The position numbers and the translations under genes are program-made. The notes below the pieces were generated by a model that saw only the letters and a program-made list of their open reading frames with translations, was not told the origin of the DNA and made no database searches. Below, piece by piece: positions 24,661 to 35,172 of a stretch of 64,000 bases of DNA. The DNA is from Sitta carolinensis. Lineage: Eukaryota > Chordata > Aves > Passeriformes > Sittidae. Positions within the stretch are counted from its first letter, which is position 1. The number at the start of each line of letters is the position of its first letter. The stretch is from positions 16,134,001 through 16,198,000 of the forward strand of contig JAVUNC010000025.1 in assembly GCA_032173965.1 (NCBI GenBank), in the 5' to 3' direction.

Positions 24661-25166
24661 GTGAGACCACACCTCAAATCCTGTGTCCAGCCCTTCACCT
24701 CAGGAGGGGCACTGAGGAGCTGAGGTGCATCCAGAGAAGGGCAAGGAAGCTGCTGGAACTTCTGGTGGTTATGAGGAGCTGCTGAGGGAGCTGGGCTTGT
24801 TGAGTCTGGAGAAAAGGAGGCTGGCAGGGCAAAGGCTTTATCATTTTAGCAACTCCCTGAAAGGAGGGGGTATCCAGGTGGGCATCAGTCTTTTCTCCCA
24901 GGCAGCTGGTGACAGGATGAGAAGACAAAGCCTAAAGCTGCAACAGGGAGGGGCCAGGTTGGATATCTGGAAAAATTTCTCCATGGAAAGGATCATTAAG
25001 CATTGGAATGGGCTGACCAGGAAGGTGGTGGAATCATATTCTGGAGGTGTTCAAGAAATAGGTGGACGTGGCACTTAATCCCATGCTCTGCAAGGTGGTG
25101 ATTGGCCAAATGTTTTACACAATGACCTCAGAGCTCTTTTTCCAGCCTAAATGATTCTGTGATTCT
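24661..25166 (+). mobile_element. CR1 LINE, 3' part of the split copy
   Basis: Continues the CR1 interrupted by the LTR. One frame reads LRELGLLSLEKRR, then SLFSQAAGDRMRRQSLKLQQ, then RLDIWKNFSMERIIKHWNGL, which is the conserved CR1 ORF2 C-terminal region. The 3' UTR ends in CCAGCCTAAATGATTCTGTG and ATTCT, the typical short CR1 terminal repeat. The original 3' end is therefore intact while the 5' end is truncated. No function is expected. Confidence 0.95.
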
Positions 25167-25313
25167 CTTGTGAGCCGTCCTTGTCCCATTCCATCAAAGC
25201 TAAGGGGTTAAACTGGGTAAGCAGGCAAGGAAATTTTGGCCCAGCTTAGCTTTTAGATCCTGTCTGGGAATTGCATTAGACAGCCATGGCCTGGCAGATG
25301 CTCTGTGCAGGTT

Positions 25314-25470
25314 TAACCAGTCTGGTGAGCAGGCAGCTCCTAAAGCTGCAACAGGGAAGGGTCAGGTTGGATATCTGGAAAAATTTCTTCATGGAAAGGA
25401 TTATTAAACATTGGAATGGGCTGACCAGGAAGGTGGTGGAGTTATATTCTGGAGGTGTTCAAGAAACCTT
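25314..25470 (+). mobile_element. Second CR1 fragment, probable local duplicate
   Basis: From CCTAAAGCTGCAACAGGGA to GGAGGTGTTCAAGAAA this copies 24930-25057 of the neighbouring CR1 with about seven differences in 128 bases by my count, mostly C/T or G/A. It shares odd bases such as CTGACCAGGAAGGTGGTGGA. The part before it looks like the same CR1 with a deletion (CAGGCAGCTCCTAAAGC for CAGGCAGCTGGTGACAGG and onward). It lacks a CR1 3' tail and stops after CAAGAAA. A local duplication explains this better than a separate insertion, which would normally include the 3' end. Confidence 0.8.
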
Positions 25471-27200
25471 TGTTAGTAAGTCATTCCTAATCAGAATAGA
25501 CAGTCTCACCCCCAAAAAAAGTGTTATACTGCATGTTATGTTTTGTTTCCAAAGCTAGTTATTTGCAGAAAAGTATCCATTAATGACATAATCATTAATG
25601 TTCATCTAATGATTTTATCTGAAGGTGCACTCACTGAAAGGGGAGGGAAAAAAAACTCTAAAAGTTCCAGAGTGTATTTGAGTTACAAAGGAATCTTTCA
25701 GCAATCTCTCAGTGTTTACTTGGCAAATTTTTACTAGGAGCCCATGACTCCTGCCTTGAATGAGGTTATTTTGTTTTTAAAATGAAGCAAAATAAATCAG
25801 CAAACTTTTTTTCCAAAGGGTCATTAAAATGATTGGAAGAATTAGCCAAGTAGGTGAATTAACTGGTGAGGGTAGAAAGATTGAGAGGTTTTTTATGGAC
25901 TGACCAAAGAAATTAAGGAATTCTGTAAAGGCAACATTTCTCACTACCTATGAAATTACTGTTGCCACCTATTTTCCAGCACGTGATGCATCAGCAGGTT
26001 TCTGGCAGGTGCCTTAGGGAAGCATTTTTGCATTCTCTCTTCCCATTAGGAAACTCTGTTTTTCAGACTGCCATTTGGGTTGTATCTGGCAGCCACCGTG
26101 ATCCACTAGAAAATGAAACACATTTTTGATTGTATAGAACACACTCAGGTCCGCACACAAGATGATTTGATCAGGAGAAAAATGGTAGAAAAGTGAGTCC
26201 AGATGCTCAGAACCATTTCTGGAGAAGCCAGGCTTGGGTCCTAAAGCAAACCAACAAAGGAAAACTCCACAGGATAAACATCACATCAGAGAAAGAACCT
26301 GGGGAAAAATGTTACGTGCACAGAAAAATCACAATTGGTTTGAAAATATCATCACCTACCCCCATTAGGACACAAAGAAGGAACCATCTGAGAGCCAGTA
26401 AAAACTGTCTTGTGGAAAGACATGAAAATCTACAGAAGAAATTGCAGAACAAACCAGCTTAGACACAAGCCAAGCTAGTTTACAAGGGACTTTCAAGTTG
26501 GTCAAAAGGCTTCTGCTGGATTCCTGGCAAAAAAAGAGAAGGTGTTTAAGTAGGATTCTGCTCCTATTTGTTCTGCTGATTCTCAGTCTGTTAAGTTCTT
26601 TCTCTTCTCTCATTTTATATCTTTTTAACACCTTTTGAGTTTTTTGTTTTTAGGAGCCCCCCTCAACTGCTATTGCCATTTTACAGAACTTAACCACGTT
26701 AAGAGCTCCCATCACTGCCTGCTCCCTGCACTGAGATATCCACAGCCACAAACTTTATCTTTGTCCTCCCTTTCTCTTACCTTTTGATAATACTTTGGAC
26801 AGAGCAAGATAAAATTGTCATTCATTTCCACTCCTTAAGCAAACTTCAAAGAGAATGGTGCTCAGTCAAAATTTCTAAATTGACTTTCTAAATGCTAAGC
26901 CCAGTGACAGTGAAGAAGCTACAGGTATCAATAAATGTATTTTATATAAAAAACTGTCTTAACCTGGTTGTGTCAATTTGACATGCACATAATGCAGTTA
27001 TTGTCAATGGAATTAGTTTGGAGCATTTCTAATTTTGTTCAAATAGTGTTGGCTCTAGCAGCCAGATACCACCTGAAAAAACTGCAATTATAGGTAGCCC
27101 ATAAAGATTATAATTGTAAAAGAGAAGGGAGGACATGTAATTTAGCACAAACCAAAACCCTTTTTTTTCCCAAATAAGGATTATTTTTAAATTAAAAATT
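25471..27200. other. Non-coding DNA, no gene seen
   Basis: Unique sequence. The frames 26193-26462 and 26365-26631 overlap on opposite strands and match nothing I recognise. Short A- and T-runs only. Confidence 0.55.
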
Positions 27201-27308
27201 TTAAACGGGAAAATTGTTCTAATTAAGATTTGTTAGTTTACTTAAACCTGCTTTTTAAACAGGAAAATTGTTCTAATTAGGATTTGTTAGCTTATTTAAA
27301 CCAGCATA
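27201..27308. repeat. 54-bp tandem duplication
   Basis: TTAAACGGGAAAATTGTTCT at 27201 recurs as TTAAACAGGAAAATTGTTCT at 27255. The two 54-base units agree except for about four transitions and their last few bases. Confidence 0.93.
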
Positions 27309-29871
27309 TATTTGCATAGTTTTTATAACAGATATACCATATATTTCACTCTTGTAAAATGTGCACCTAGGTGTTGATAATGTTGCAGCAAATGGAAAAA
27401 GGTTAAAAATTGAGGTTTATAGAACTAAATAAAAAAATAGTATAAAGCACTCTGACCTTCATTGCTTACAGTATCTCCTAATGTGAAGTGTCATATGAGG
27501 CATCACATGAATTTATTGGCTTTGTCTGCTCTCACTGTTGTGATGGAATTCTGTGGCTCAGCTGCCATCTCCTAGAGCAGCCACTTTGATTCTTTCCTCT
27601 CTAACTCAGGAATGGTGGTCATGAAATTGTGGAAAATCACAGTTTGGGGCCACTCAAAACCGAGGGTGCTCACGAGATCTTCTGCCTCTTTACAAGGGGC
27701 ACTGAGATAAGAGTACAAGGGGAGAAATCCTGGCAACATGCTAAAATCCCATTTTCATGTCCCAGAATATGTTCTTTTGAAGGATTCTCAGCAGCATTAG
27801 CTCCGCCAAACCAATGTGCTGTGCCTGATCTAGTTCATTTAAGGGTTAAACCTGAAAATATGTGCTCAGCCTGTTTGTTTCTGTACTTGGATTCCAGACA
27901 TGACTGAATAAAAGACCATACCCACAAGTGTGTAACCCTTAAAGAAATTCATGCTGATCATTATGTCAGCAGCCAGCCACAGTCACATGGGGAATTTTTT
28001 TAGGAAGCTTCTTTTGCCTGCTGAAATCTCTCCATGCTCCATCCACTCTTGGTATGATGTGGAAAATAGGAGGAAGGAAAAACAAACCCTGGCATGCCCT
28101 CATCCTGGATCTTCTGATGGAGGGATATGTGAGAAAGCACAGCTCTCTGATTATCAGAAAGATGGCTATGAAAATCGAGGTTTATCCTTTTCAAAACCTA
28201 TTTATGGGGGGAAAACATTAAAATCGCTGCTCAACAAGTTATTGCTGAGGTTTACATGTGGGACAAGGAGGCCAATTATATGAACAGGCAGAAAACATGC
28301 AGGAATTGCTGTGCAAGGCCACACAGTAAAAGACATAAATGTATGTGGGTAAACCAATGTCGAGCTTGTTTACACATGAATAAATCCCAATTAGAGAAAT
28401 GGAAAAATGTCTGAATCTAAATTTAAAGTGGAGACTGTTCATGAGAGTCATGGGTGACTAAAAGTAATTAAGGCCATCACTGAACTAAACAGATGTAGCA
28501 GATTAACCATGTGTTTCTATGTTTGGTGTAGATTTTTTTGTTTGGGATACACTGCAGTTTAAAGTCCTGTAATGCTGCCTGAGATACATCTGCCATTATT
28601 TTGATTTGGTGTATTTCTTGTTGCAAATGCATTTAGTGCTGGCTGACATTTAGTTTGTCTAAACAATTGAAAGTGTTTACAACAAAAAGTACTTGTTCAA
28701 GCAAGCTACAGTACAGAGAAATACATTCAAAATGTAAAACAAAAGATGTGCAGGAAAATAAAATACATTTTAATGCTTTCTTTTGAATTGATTTTTGCTA
28801 GAGATGGATTTAGATCAGAGTACAAAAAGGAAGCTCATTTTCATCCAACTACTCAACAAAAGTAATTTTTTTACAAAATAATATTTTTTTTATTATTGTT
28901 TTGAGGACTTTTATTTTTATTTCCAGCCTTGTAGAGCTCAGATGTGCTAAGTTTCTAAGAGCAATTGTATTCCACCAATACTTCTCCTCAAAATGGGAGA
29001 TAAAATATTTATTGCTTATTGTCCTGAGCTTTCCAGCCAGCAAACACAAAGTTGCACATAATAAACCTGCTCAGGTAATTCCATTGCAGATGCAGCTCTT
29101 TGAATAGGATTACATTTAACACATACATTGAAATTGGAGCATTTATAACAAGGCTGAAATCTCCTCAAGGAGAAAGAATAAGCTGAAGATGAAGAGTGTC
29201 ATTCAGAGTTGCCCAAAGTCTCATTTTATGGCGATGAGAATGAAACGTTGTGCTGCAAATTCTCTGCATGCATCTAATGGAGTTAAAAATGGGTGAACTC
29301 GATTGGCTTTGATAGAAAGTTATGACTGAGGATTCCCCTGGCTCCAGTCTGTCCTACCAAGTATATGATGCTCCTGATCTGAAACCTCTGAGACTGGGAT
29401 GATTGTAATTCCTTATCTCTCAAAATTTGTGTAGAAAATCCTGCTAATCAATAACTGTGTTGAATTGTCACAATGGGCCTCAAAATTTTTCCTTGCTCTT
29501 CCAGAAGCTGTATTTAGCAAGTCAGTCTCTACATTAGCATGTTTTTTTGTTTAATTTCTTTTGAAGAATAAACATAACTAACATTTTAATCACTGAATAA
29601 AATAAAATACCTTTTGCAGATTTGTACAATGAATTAGTTTCCTGCCCACTGCTCTGGGAAGTTAATTGGATTTATAGCATTTTTTTGCCAGAGAGCCACT
29701 CTCTAACCTCTGGTCACACAAGCTTCACCCATCTAGAATCCTCAGCCAGCAGTTTTTTTGAAGGGCAGACACCTGTGGTTTCCTTTGGCCTGAAATATTC
29801 CTGTGAATCAAAAGAATTGACCACAACAATTAGGAGAAGGCACTCATGAAGCCCAATATTAACCATCAGAG
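27309..29871. other. Non-coding DNA, no gene seen
   Basis: Unique sequence. Frames of 92 and 110 codons at 27629-27907 and 27951-28283 have no recognisable domain or convincing exon boundaries. Confidence 0.55.
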
Positions 29872-29930
29872 GTGAACTCAATGATCCTTGCTGGGTCCCT
29901 TCCAACCCAGGATATTCTGAATTTATGATT
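29872..29930 (+). mobile_element. CR1 LINE 3'-end fragment
   Basis: GTGAACTCAATGATCCTTGC, GGGTCCCTTCCAACCCAGGA and TATTCTGAATTTATGATT match the CR1 3' terminus (GAACTAGATGATC, GGGTCCCTTCCAACCCAGGA, ATTCTATGATT). Only about 60 bases are readable; the upstream part is truncated. Confidence 0.85.
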
Positions 29931-30620
29931 GTGCTCCTGGGAACCTTTTCTCTCACACTTCACTCCCTAAAGGCAGCAGCAGCTCCAGGGACACCTGGAA
30001 CCTCCCACCACTGAAACAGCTTGGAGAGGAAGAGGCACCTCCAGCTGCTGCTGGGTTTGTGCTTCGTGCACTCATTTCTCCATCACACTCGGAGCCGGGA
30101 ATTCAGTGGCACCGGGGCTGATGTCAGCTAGCAGAGCTCCAAGCAGAGGCCCTGAGAGGACTGGGGCATGGTGTCTCTCCTCTCCTTGTGTGGGGTCGTT
30201 TCCCACACAATGCAGGGGATGCCACCCATAAAGGCAGCTGGTAAGAGCAGCAGCCCGGCCTGAATCACACAGACAAGGCGGGAGGGAAGTTGTGTAAACT
30301 TTGTAGTATACGAAGAGGACACTCTCCCCAGGGTTTTAAGGACTTCAGTCTGATGGTTCCTAGGAGCTGTAAACCCTCCAAATGTTACCTCAGTCACTGA
30401 GAATTTTCCTGGTGATGTTGCAGCTTTGTGCTGCCTCCTCCTGTGCTCCCAGCAGATGGAATATCATCCAGGAAAGTAAAGGGTCTGCTTTCCTTATGCC
30501 TGGCAGAAAGGCAGCAGTGCAGAGGGGTTGGGGCTGGAATGGCTTCTCTCCATTCTGCTGGGATCAACAATGCCTGCTTAGACTTACCCTGCTCAAATAA
30601 AAAGCAACACACACAAGGTG
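29931..30620. other. Non-coding DNA, moderately GC-rich, no gene seen
   Basis: The stretch 29945-30300 is more GC-rich than most of the window but has few CpG and no clear exon. Nothing recognisable. A short ACACACA run immediately precedes the LTR at 30621. Confidence 0.5.
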
Positions 30621-30916
30621 TGTTGTCCCCGAAAATCAGCCTTCTGATTTGTTTTAGTATAGTGGAGTCAGTTCTCATGAATTGGAAGATAAACAAGGAT
30701 CGTGTTTGCATTCCTTTGTAAAAGATCTCACCTGATGGACTCTCCAGTGCCCAGTGGGGATGGAGAGGTGGGAACTTCTCTGTGCAATCTCTGCTCACTG
30801 TCCAGAAACTTATATATATGAAGTCAACAGTAAACAGGAGAGTTCTTCCCTTCTTCTTCTCTCCTGAACCCCTGTTGTGTGTGTTACTGTGTGTTTCTAT
30901 CTGTGTCACAGTAACA
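30621..30916 (+). mobile_element. Solo LTR (family copy 2)
   Basis: Starts TGTTGTCCCCGAAAAT and ends GTGTCACAGTAACA, the TG...CA ends of a retroviral LTR. It is 296 bp and by eye close to 90% identical to the copy at 37938. Flanking hexamers are AAGGTG (30615-30620) and CAGGTG (30917-30922), five of six matching, which suits the 6-bp duplications of class II (ERVK-like) avian ERVs. The expected poly-A signal is AGTAAA rather than AATAAA in this copy. No primer-binding site or internal genes follow, so it is a solo LTR. The family name is not known to me. Confidence 0.92.
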
Positions 30917-33900
30917 CAGGTGAGGTGCTGAAGGACTGGCATCAGTAAAGTCAGGGCTCTGGAAGGAAAGAAATGACTTTAAAGCCACATCTTGGCTTTC
31001 AACCTGCATAGGACTGGTCAAGTGAACCTCAGCAATTTTTGTGATATTCCAGCCCTTCAACACCTATATACTATCTTGGGTACCACTATCACAATGCTTT
31101 ATTCTCTATCTTCTGGTTTTGGCTATATCAATGATCCCTTAAACATTTATGGAGACACCATTTCCACAGACTCTGTACAATTGTATTTGTCTCTGGACAG
31201 TCTTCATCCTGACAAAACAGACAGAAATCAGCAAGCAAGAAATAAGGTATAAAGTATTCTCTGTGTTTAAAAGCTTTAGATGTGTTCTCATTTCTTCTCA
31301 TTGGAAATGCAAGGCCAAAATTAATTTGCATGCAAAATTTTCTAGCTGCAGTTTGCAGTGTTTTAACCTTCTGTAAGAAAATAAATACAAAGTCCATGAT
31401 TGATTGCTGCCTTTCTGTAATTTGCTAAATGAGTGGTCACAATTTAATATGATGCAGTGAAGGACACCTTTTGACCACATCTGAGTCAGGAAATGTAAAT
31501 GTCAAGCCATTGGAATATCTGAATTTCAACGTATTTTGCATAGAAGATTACCAATTACCAGGCTTGTCAAAAGAGGCAGGAATGTCTAAAGCAAGCATAT
31601 CTACAATTTACAAAATGATAATACAAATATTGAGCAAATATCGAGTTAACAGCTTAAAACCAACTCAACTAGTTGTAATTTTATCCATATTAGGTTTCAA
31701 TATAGAAACCTATTTGCATATTTTTTTAAAAAAAAAGTTTGTTTTAAATAGATTGATATTCACAAACCCTTTAAAGGTTCATAAACCCTCATAGTCTTGC
31801 AATTCCACTTCCAATAATGGTAGTCTCTCTTTTGCAGGATGGGTGGAAAACACTGGGGCCAAGAAGAAAGAAGACATTTTTATAAACTGGTTTACTCTTG
31901 ACAAGCTGACATTCCTGGTCCTGTTGCAGCTGACACTAGGGAGCAAATGCAGTTTTTCTGCATTCAGTCTTTTTTATCACTTAGATCATAAGTTCCCTCC
32001 AACATAATCTTTCTGTAGTGCTGTGAGATCCTTTCTGCTCTACAAGAACAAATCATAATATTAGCAACGAATAAAATAGCCTTATCTTCTTTCCACATCT
32101 CACTTAAGGAGCAATTTAGTTTTGATTGATGCCCCAGATCATCTTGTGTCCAGTTCCATTCATGTCTGTAAAAATATTTACTTGCCCTCTAGAAAAGAAT
32201 GGCCCCTGATGTAAAAGAGTGGATTTCTGAGCCAAATCTGTGGTCAGCTGCCTCTTCCTCCTGAAATCCATGAGAATTGATCCTAACATTAGTCTCAGAG
32301 CACGAAGAAGTGGAAAGTTTTCTACAAATGCCTGTGTGTGCCATGTGGTTTGAGCTTTTCATGTAACACATTACAAATTCTGGTGAAGGCCCATGGCCAA
32401 AAGTACAATATTCCTTGTACTGTTCTGTTCAGCAGTTCACCAACTCTTAGAAGATTACATACCATATTGCTAGAACTATCCATTTCCAGCATTTAATCCA
32501 GTATCTGAGATTGTTTTCTTTCCTTGCTAAGAATGTAATTAAGATTGCTGAAGAGTCTTTACATATTATGAAATTAAGCTATAAAGCCAAATGCCATTAA
32601 GTTGCCAGGAAACAGTCCTGCCTGTTTTCTGACCTTCTGCTCACGAAACTCTCTTGTTTGACTTCTACCCAAAAGCTGGAATTGAATGTGCATCATTGTG
32701 TAATGTTTAGAAATTGATGTCTTAGACACCAGTGGGAAAAAATCAACTATAGACAAAGTTTCCTGCAGGAGGTCCTGCCTCACATGGCCTTGGGTGTTAA
32801 CAAAAGGCACTTATTATCCTGTTGGGAGGGAAGGAGCTAAACGTGATTTTGATTTTCTGGAAAAGATCTGAGCAGTAAGTTATCCTCTGAAATATCAAAG
32901 GACCTTGCAAATAAATAAATAAGCCCAAAATATAATCCCTGTGGAGTTCAGTGCAGTCTGGCCAAAGAGTATCATGACTTTAAGTGGTAAATCCTGGTGT
33001 GTGCCCAATACCACTTTTGCCAACAGAAGTAGAAGAGAAAGCATTTTAAACTTACATGGAAAGAATGGGCAGATTGCCTTCTCAGTAAAAATCATTCTGA
33101 ATGTACATTATGCCTTTTATGTGAAAAGTACTCTTTATGCTTTGCAATATGATTTAAGTTAGGAGAACAGAGAAAGAATACTGTCCTTGTAGTGTTTGCA
33201 CATTGTTGAAAAAGCAATGGAAGAATTTTTTCATTATTTGTTTCTTTTCTGCAACTTACTACGTGCTAGAGACCTTCTTCCATGTTTAAGATCTTTGTGG
33301 GTCTCTGTACATTAATAGAACCAAGTGAAAAACACTCCTTTCAAGCAGCAGTATACTGTCATGTGTTTCTAATTGCTTCATTGTGTGTTCATTTGTCTTT
33401 GCTTTTAACACATCTTTCTTACACATTTGTACTTGTTCATGAAAGCTGCTTTATAATTTCATGGACATATATTTTACAACAGCTGAGGAGACTATGCTGA
33501 AAATCTCTGTGTAGTGGAGGCTGCTTGCTGTTAGCCAGCTCAGACTATTTATTCCTTGCTGAGCTGTTAAGCAACCCTCCAGTGGAATAGCTTTTCAGCA
33601 TGGTGGGTTCACATGGGATGCAGATACCAATGGTGAGCTCCATTTCATCCAAAAGGGGCTCCTTGTTTCATTTTGTTGTGTAGGATTCCCATAAAACTTA
33701 AGGGAAGACATATGCACCTTATAAGGGTCATGTATTTTAGCTGGCCATATTATGGGGAAACAAACTGTTCTTTAAAAAAAGCATGATGTTGAGAGGACGT
33801 AAGATGGATTAATTTAGACCAGAACCCCAAATTTTAAGCCATCAGAGTAAGGAGGGATGGATCCTGCCTCCTCTGTTTACAATTAGTTGTGATTTTTTGC

Positions 33901-34063
33901 CTGATTTAATGCCCTAACACACTCACTGAGTGTTTCTGGATAAGGCCCTGCTAGTTGTGCTGTAGCTTAGCAACTGGAGACCTCAAATGGCTACCTCAAA
34001 AATAGAGGAAATAATAAAAAGAAAAGACTGCTCCAGTGCAGATCAGTGCTGCAAAAGCTTGGG
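30917..34063. other. Non-coding DNA, no gene seen
   Basis: No gag/pol remnant follows the LTR. The 107-codon frame at 31471-31794 is unrecognised. A short hairpin TAGGTTTC/GAAACCTA lies at about 31690-31712. Otherwise unique sequence. Confidence 0.55.

Positions 34064-34103
<40 letters not shown>
34064..34103. repeat. 40-base poly-A run
   Basis: Forty uninterrupted A residues, the longest homopolymer in the window. It could be a retroposon tail, but nothing upstream is recognisable as a retrocopy. The exact length is likely to be polymorphic or uncertain in an assembly. Confidence 0.9.
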
Positions 34104-34105
<2 letters not shown>

Positions 34106-34456
34106 CACACAACTTAGGAAAGTAATGAAAGCTTAAACTCCTATGCTTAAATATTGGCATACTTGAGCCATGTCTCATCCCTGTAAGAAGCCAAGCTGCA
34201 CAGCACAGACTCACACTGCCCCAAGCACAGGTGCCAAGAGCAAGTCTGACCCAGATAAACAACCACCAAACAGAAGGCTTGCTTGTACACATATTTTTTT
34301 TTTTTTCCTTTATGGCACCTGCTCTATTGGCCAAGCCCTGCAGCCAAGCCCAGTTGGAAGGAGCAGCTGTGATTCCCAGCAGCCCAGGGTGGCTCTGAGC
34401 CCAGGCATCCTGTGCCCAAATCCTGCTCTCCTGAGCTGCTGCCCTGGCCCTGCAGG
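34104..34456. other. GC-richer flank of a tandem repeat, no gene seen
   Basis: About 350 bases (34300-34456 are clearly GC-richer, with CCAAGCCCAG and CAGCCCAGGGTGGC). The open frames 34170-34784 and 33996-34553 overlap in opposite directions and run into the poly-A and the tandem repeat, so neither is convincing. It may belong to the same unrecognised element as the repeat units that follow. Confidence 0.4.
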
Positions 34457-35172
34457 AGCATCCAGAGCTGCAATGCTCCCCTTGGGAGGAACTGGGAAAC
34501 TTGGAGGCATTCACTGTGAACAGCAGAATAAACCTGCCTGTAAAAGGGGCCACTCAAATAAATCCATCCTGCTCCCATTTTTGGAAAGTACACCTGCGCC
34601 ACAGTGGATTTTCTGGATATTAAGTGATGACTTTCTATTTCATATAGACATACTTCTTTCTAAAAGCATCCAGAGCTGTGTGCTTGGAGACATTCTGCAA
34701 TGCTCCCTTTGGAAGGAGCTGGGAAACTTGGAGGTTTTCACTGTGAAGAGCAGAATAAACCTGCCTGTAAATCCACTTGGATAAATCCATCCTGCTCCCA
34801 TTTTTGGAAAGTACACCTGCACCACAATGGATTTTCTGGATATTAAGTGAAGCCTTTCTATTTCATATAGACATATGAAAAATGTATAAATATGTATTTT
34901 AGGAATATTTCTTTCTAAAATCATCCAGAGCTGCGTGCTTGGAGACATTCTGCAATGCTCCCTTTGGAAGGAGCTGGGAAACTTGGAGGCATTCACTGTG
35001 AACAGCAGAATAAACCTGCCTGTAAATCCACTTGGATAAATCCATCCTGCTCCCAGTTTTGGAAAGTACACCTGTGCCACAGTGGATTTTCTGGATATTA
35101 AACCTTTCTATTTCATATAGACATATGAAAAATGTATAAATATGTATTTTAGGAATATTTCTTTCTGAAAGC
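34457..35172. repeat. Tandem repeat, three copies of a ~254-bp unit
   Basis: Unit 1 is 34457-34664 (208 bp), unit 2 34665-34918 (254 bp), unit 3 34919-35172 (254 bp). Each carries CATCCAGAGCTG, GGGAAACTTGGAGG, CAGAATAAACCTGCCTGTAA, AAATCCATCCTGCTCCCA, GGATTTTCTGGATATTAA and TTTCATATAGACATA. Units 2 and 3 are nearly identical. Unit 1 lacks about 20 bases after CAGAGCTG and about 33 bases after CATATAGACATA. The AATAAA and overall look suggest part of an LTR or 3' UTR, but I do not recognise the family and strand is undetermined. Open frames on the minus strand are by-products. Confidence 0.95.

Noticed and set aside
24050..25078. Open frames of 168 and 117 codons as host genes
   Set aside because: They are pieces of a decayed CR1 reverse-transcriptase ORF, interrupted by an LTR and frame breaks.
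33955..33999. tRNA-like segment (GCTGTAGCTTAGCAACTGGA) before the long A-run
   Set aside because: No cloverleaf could be built, no A/B box pair is recognisable, and the downstream bases do not match a known SINE body.
33996..34784. 185- and 204-codon frames on opposite strands
   Set aside because: They cross the 40-A run and the first tandem-repeat units, overlap each other antiparallel, and have no family resemblance.
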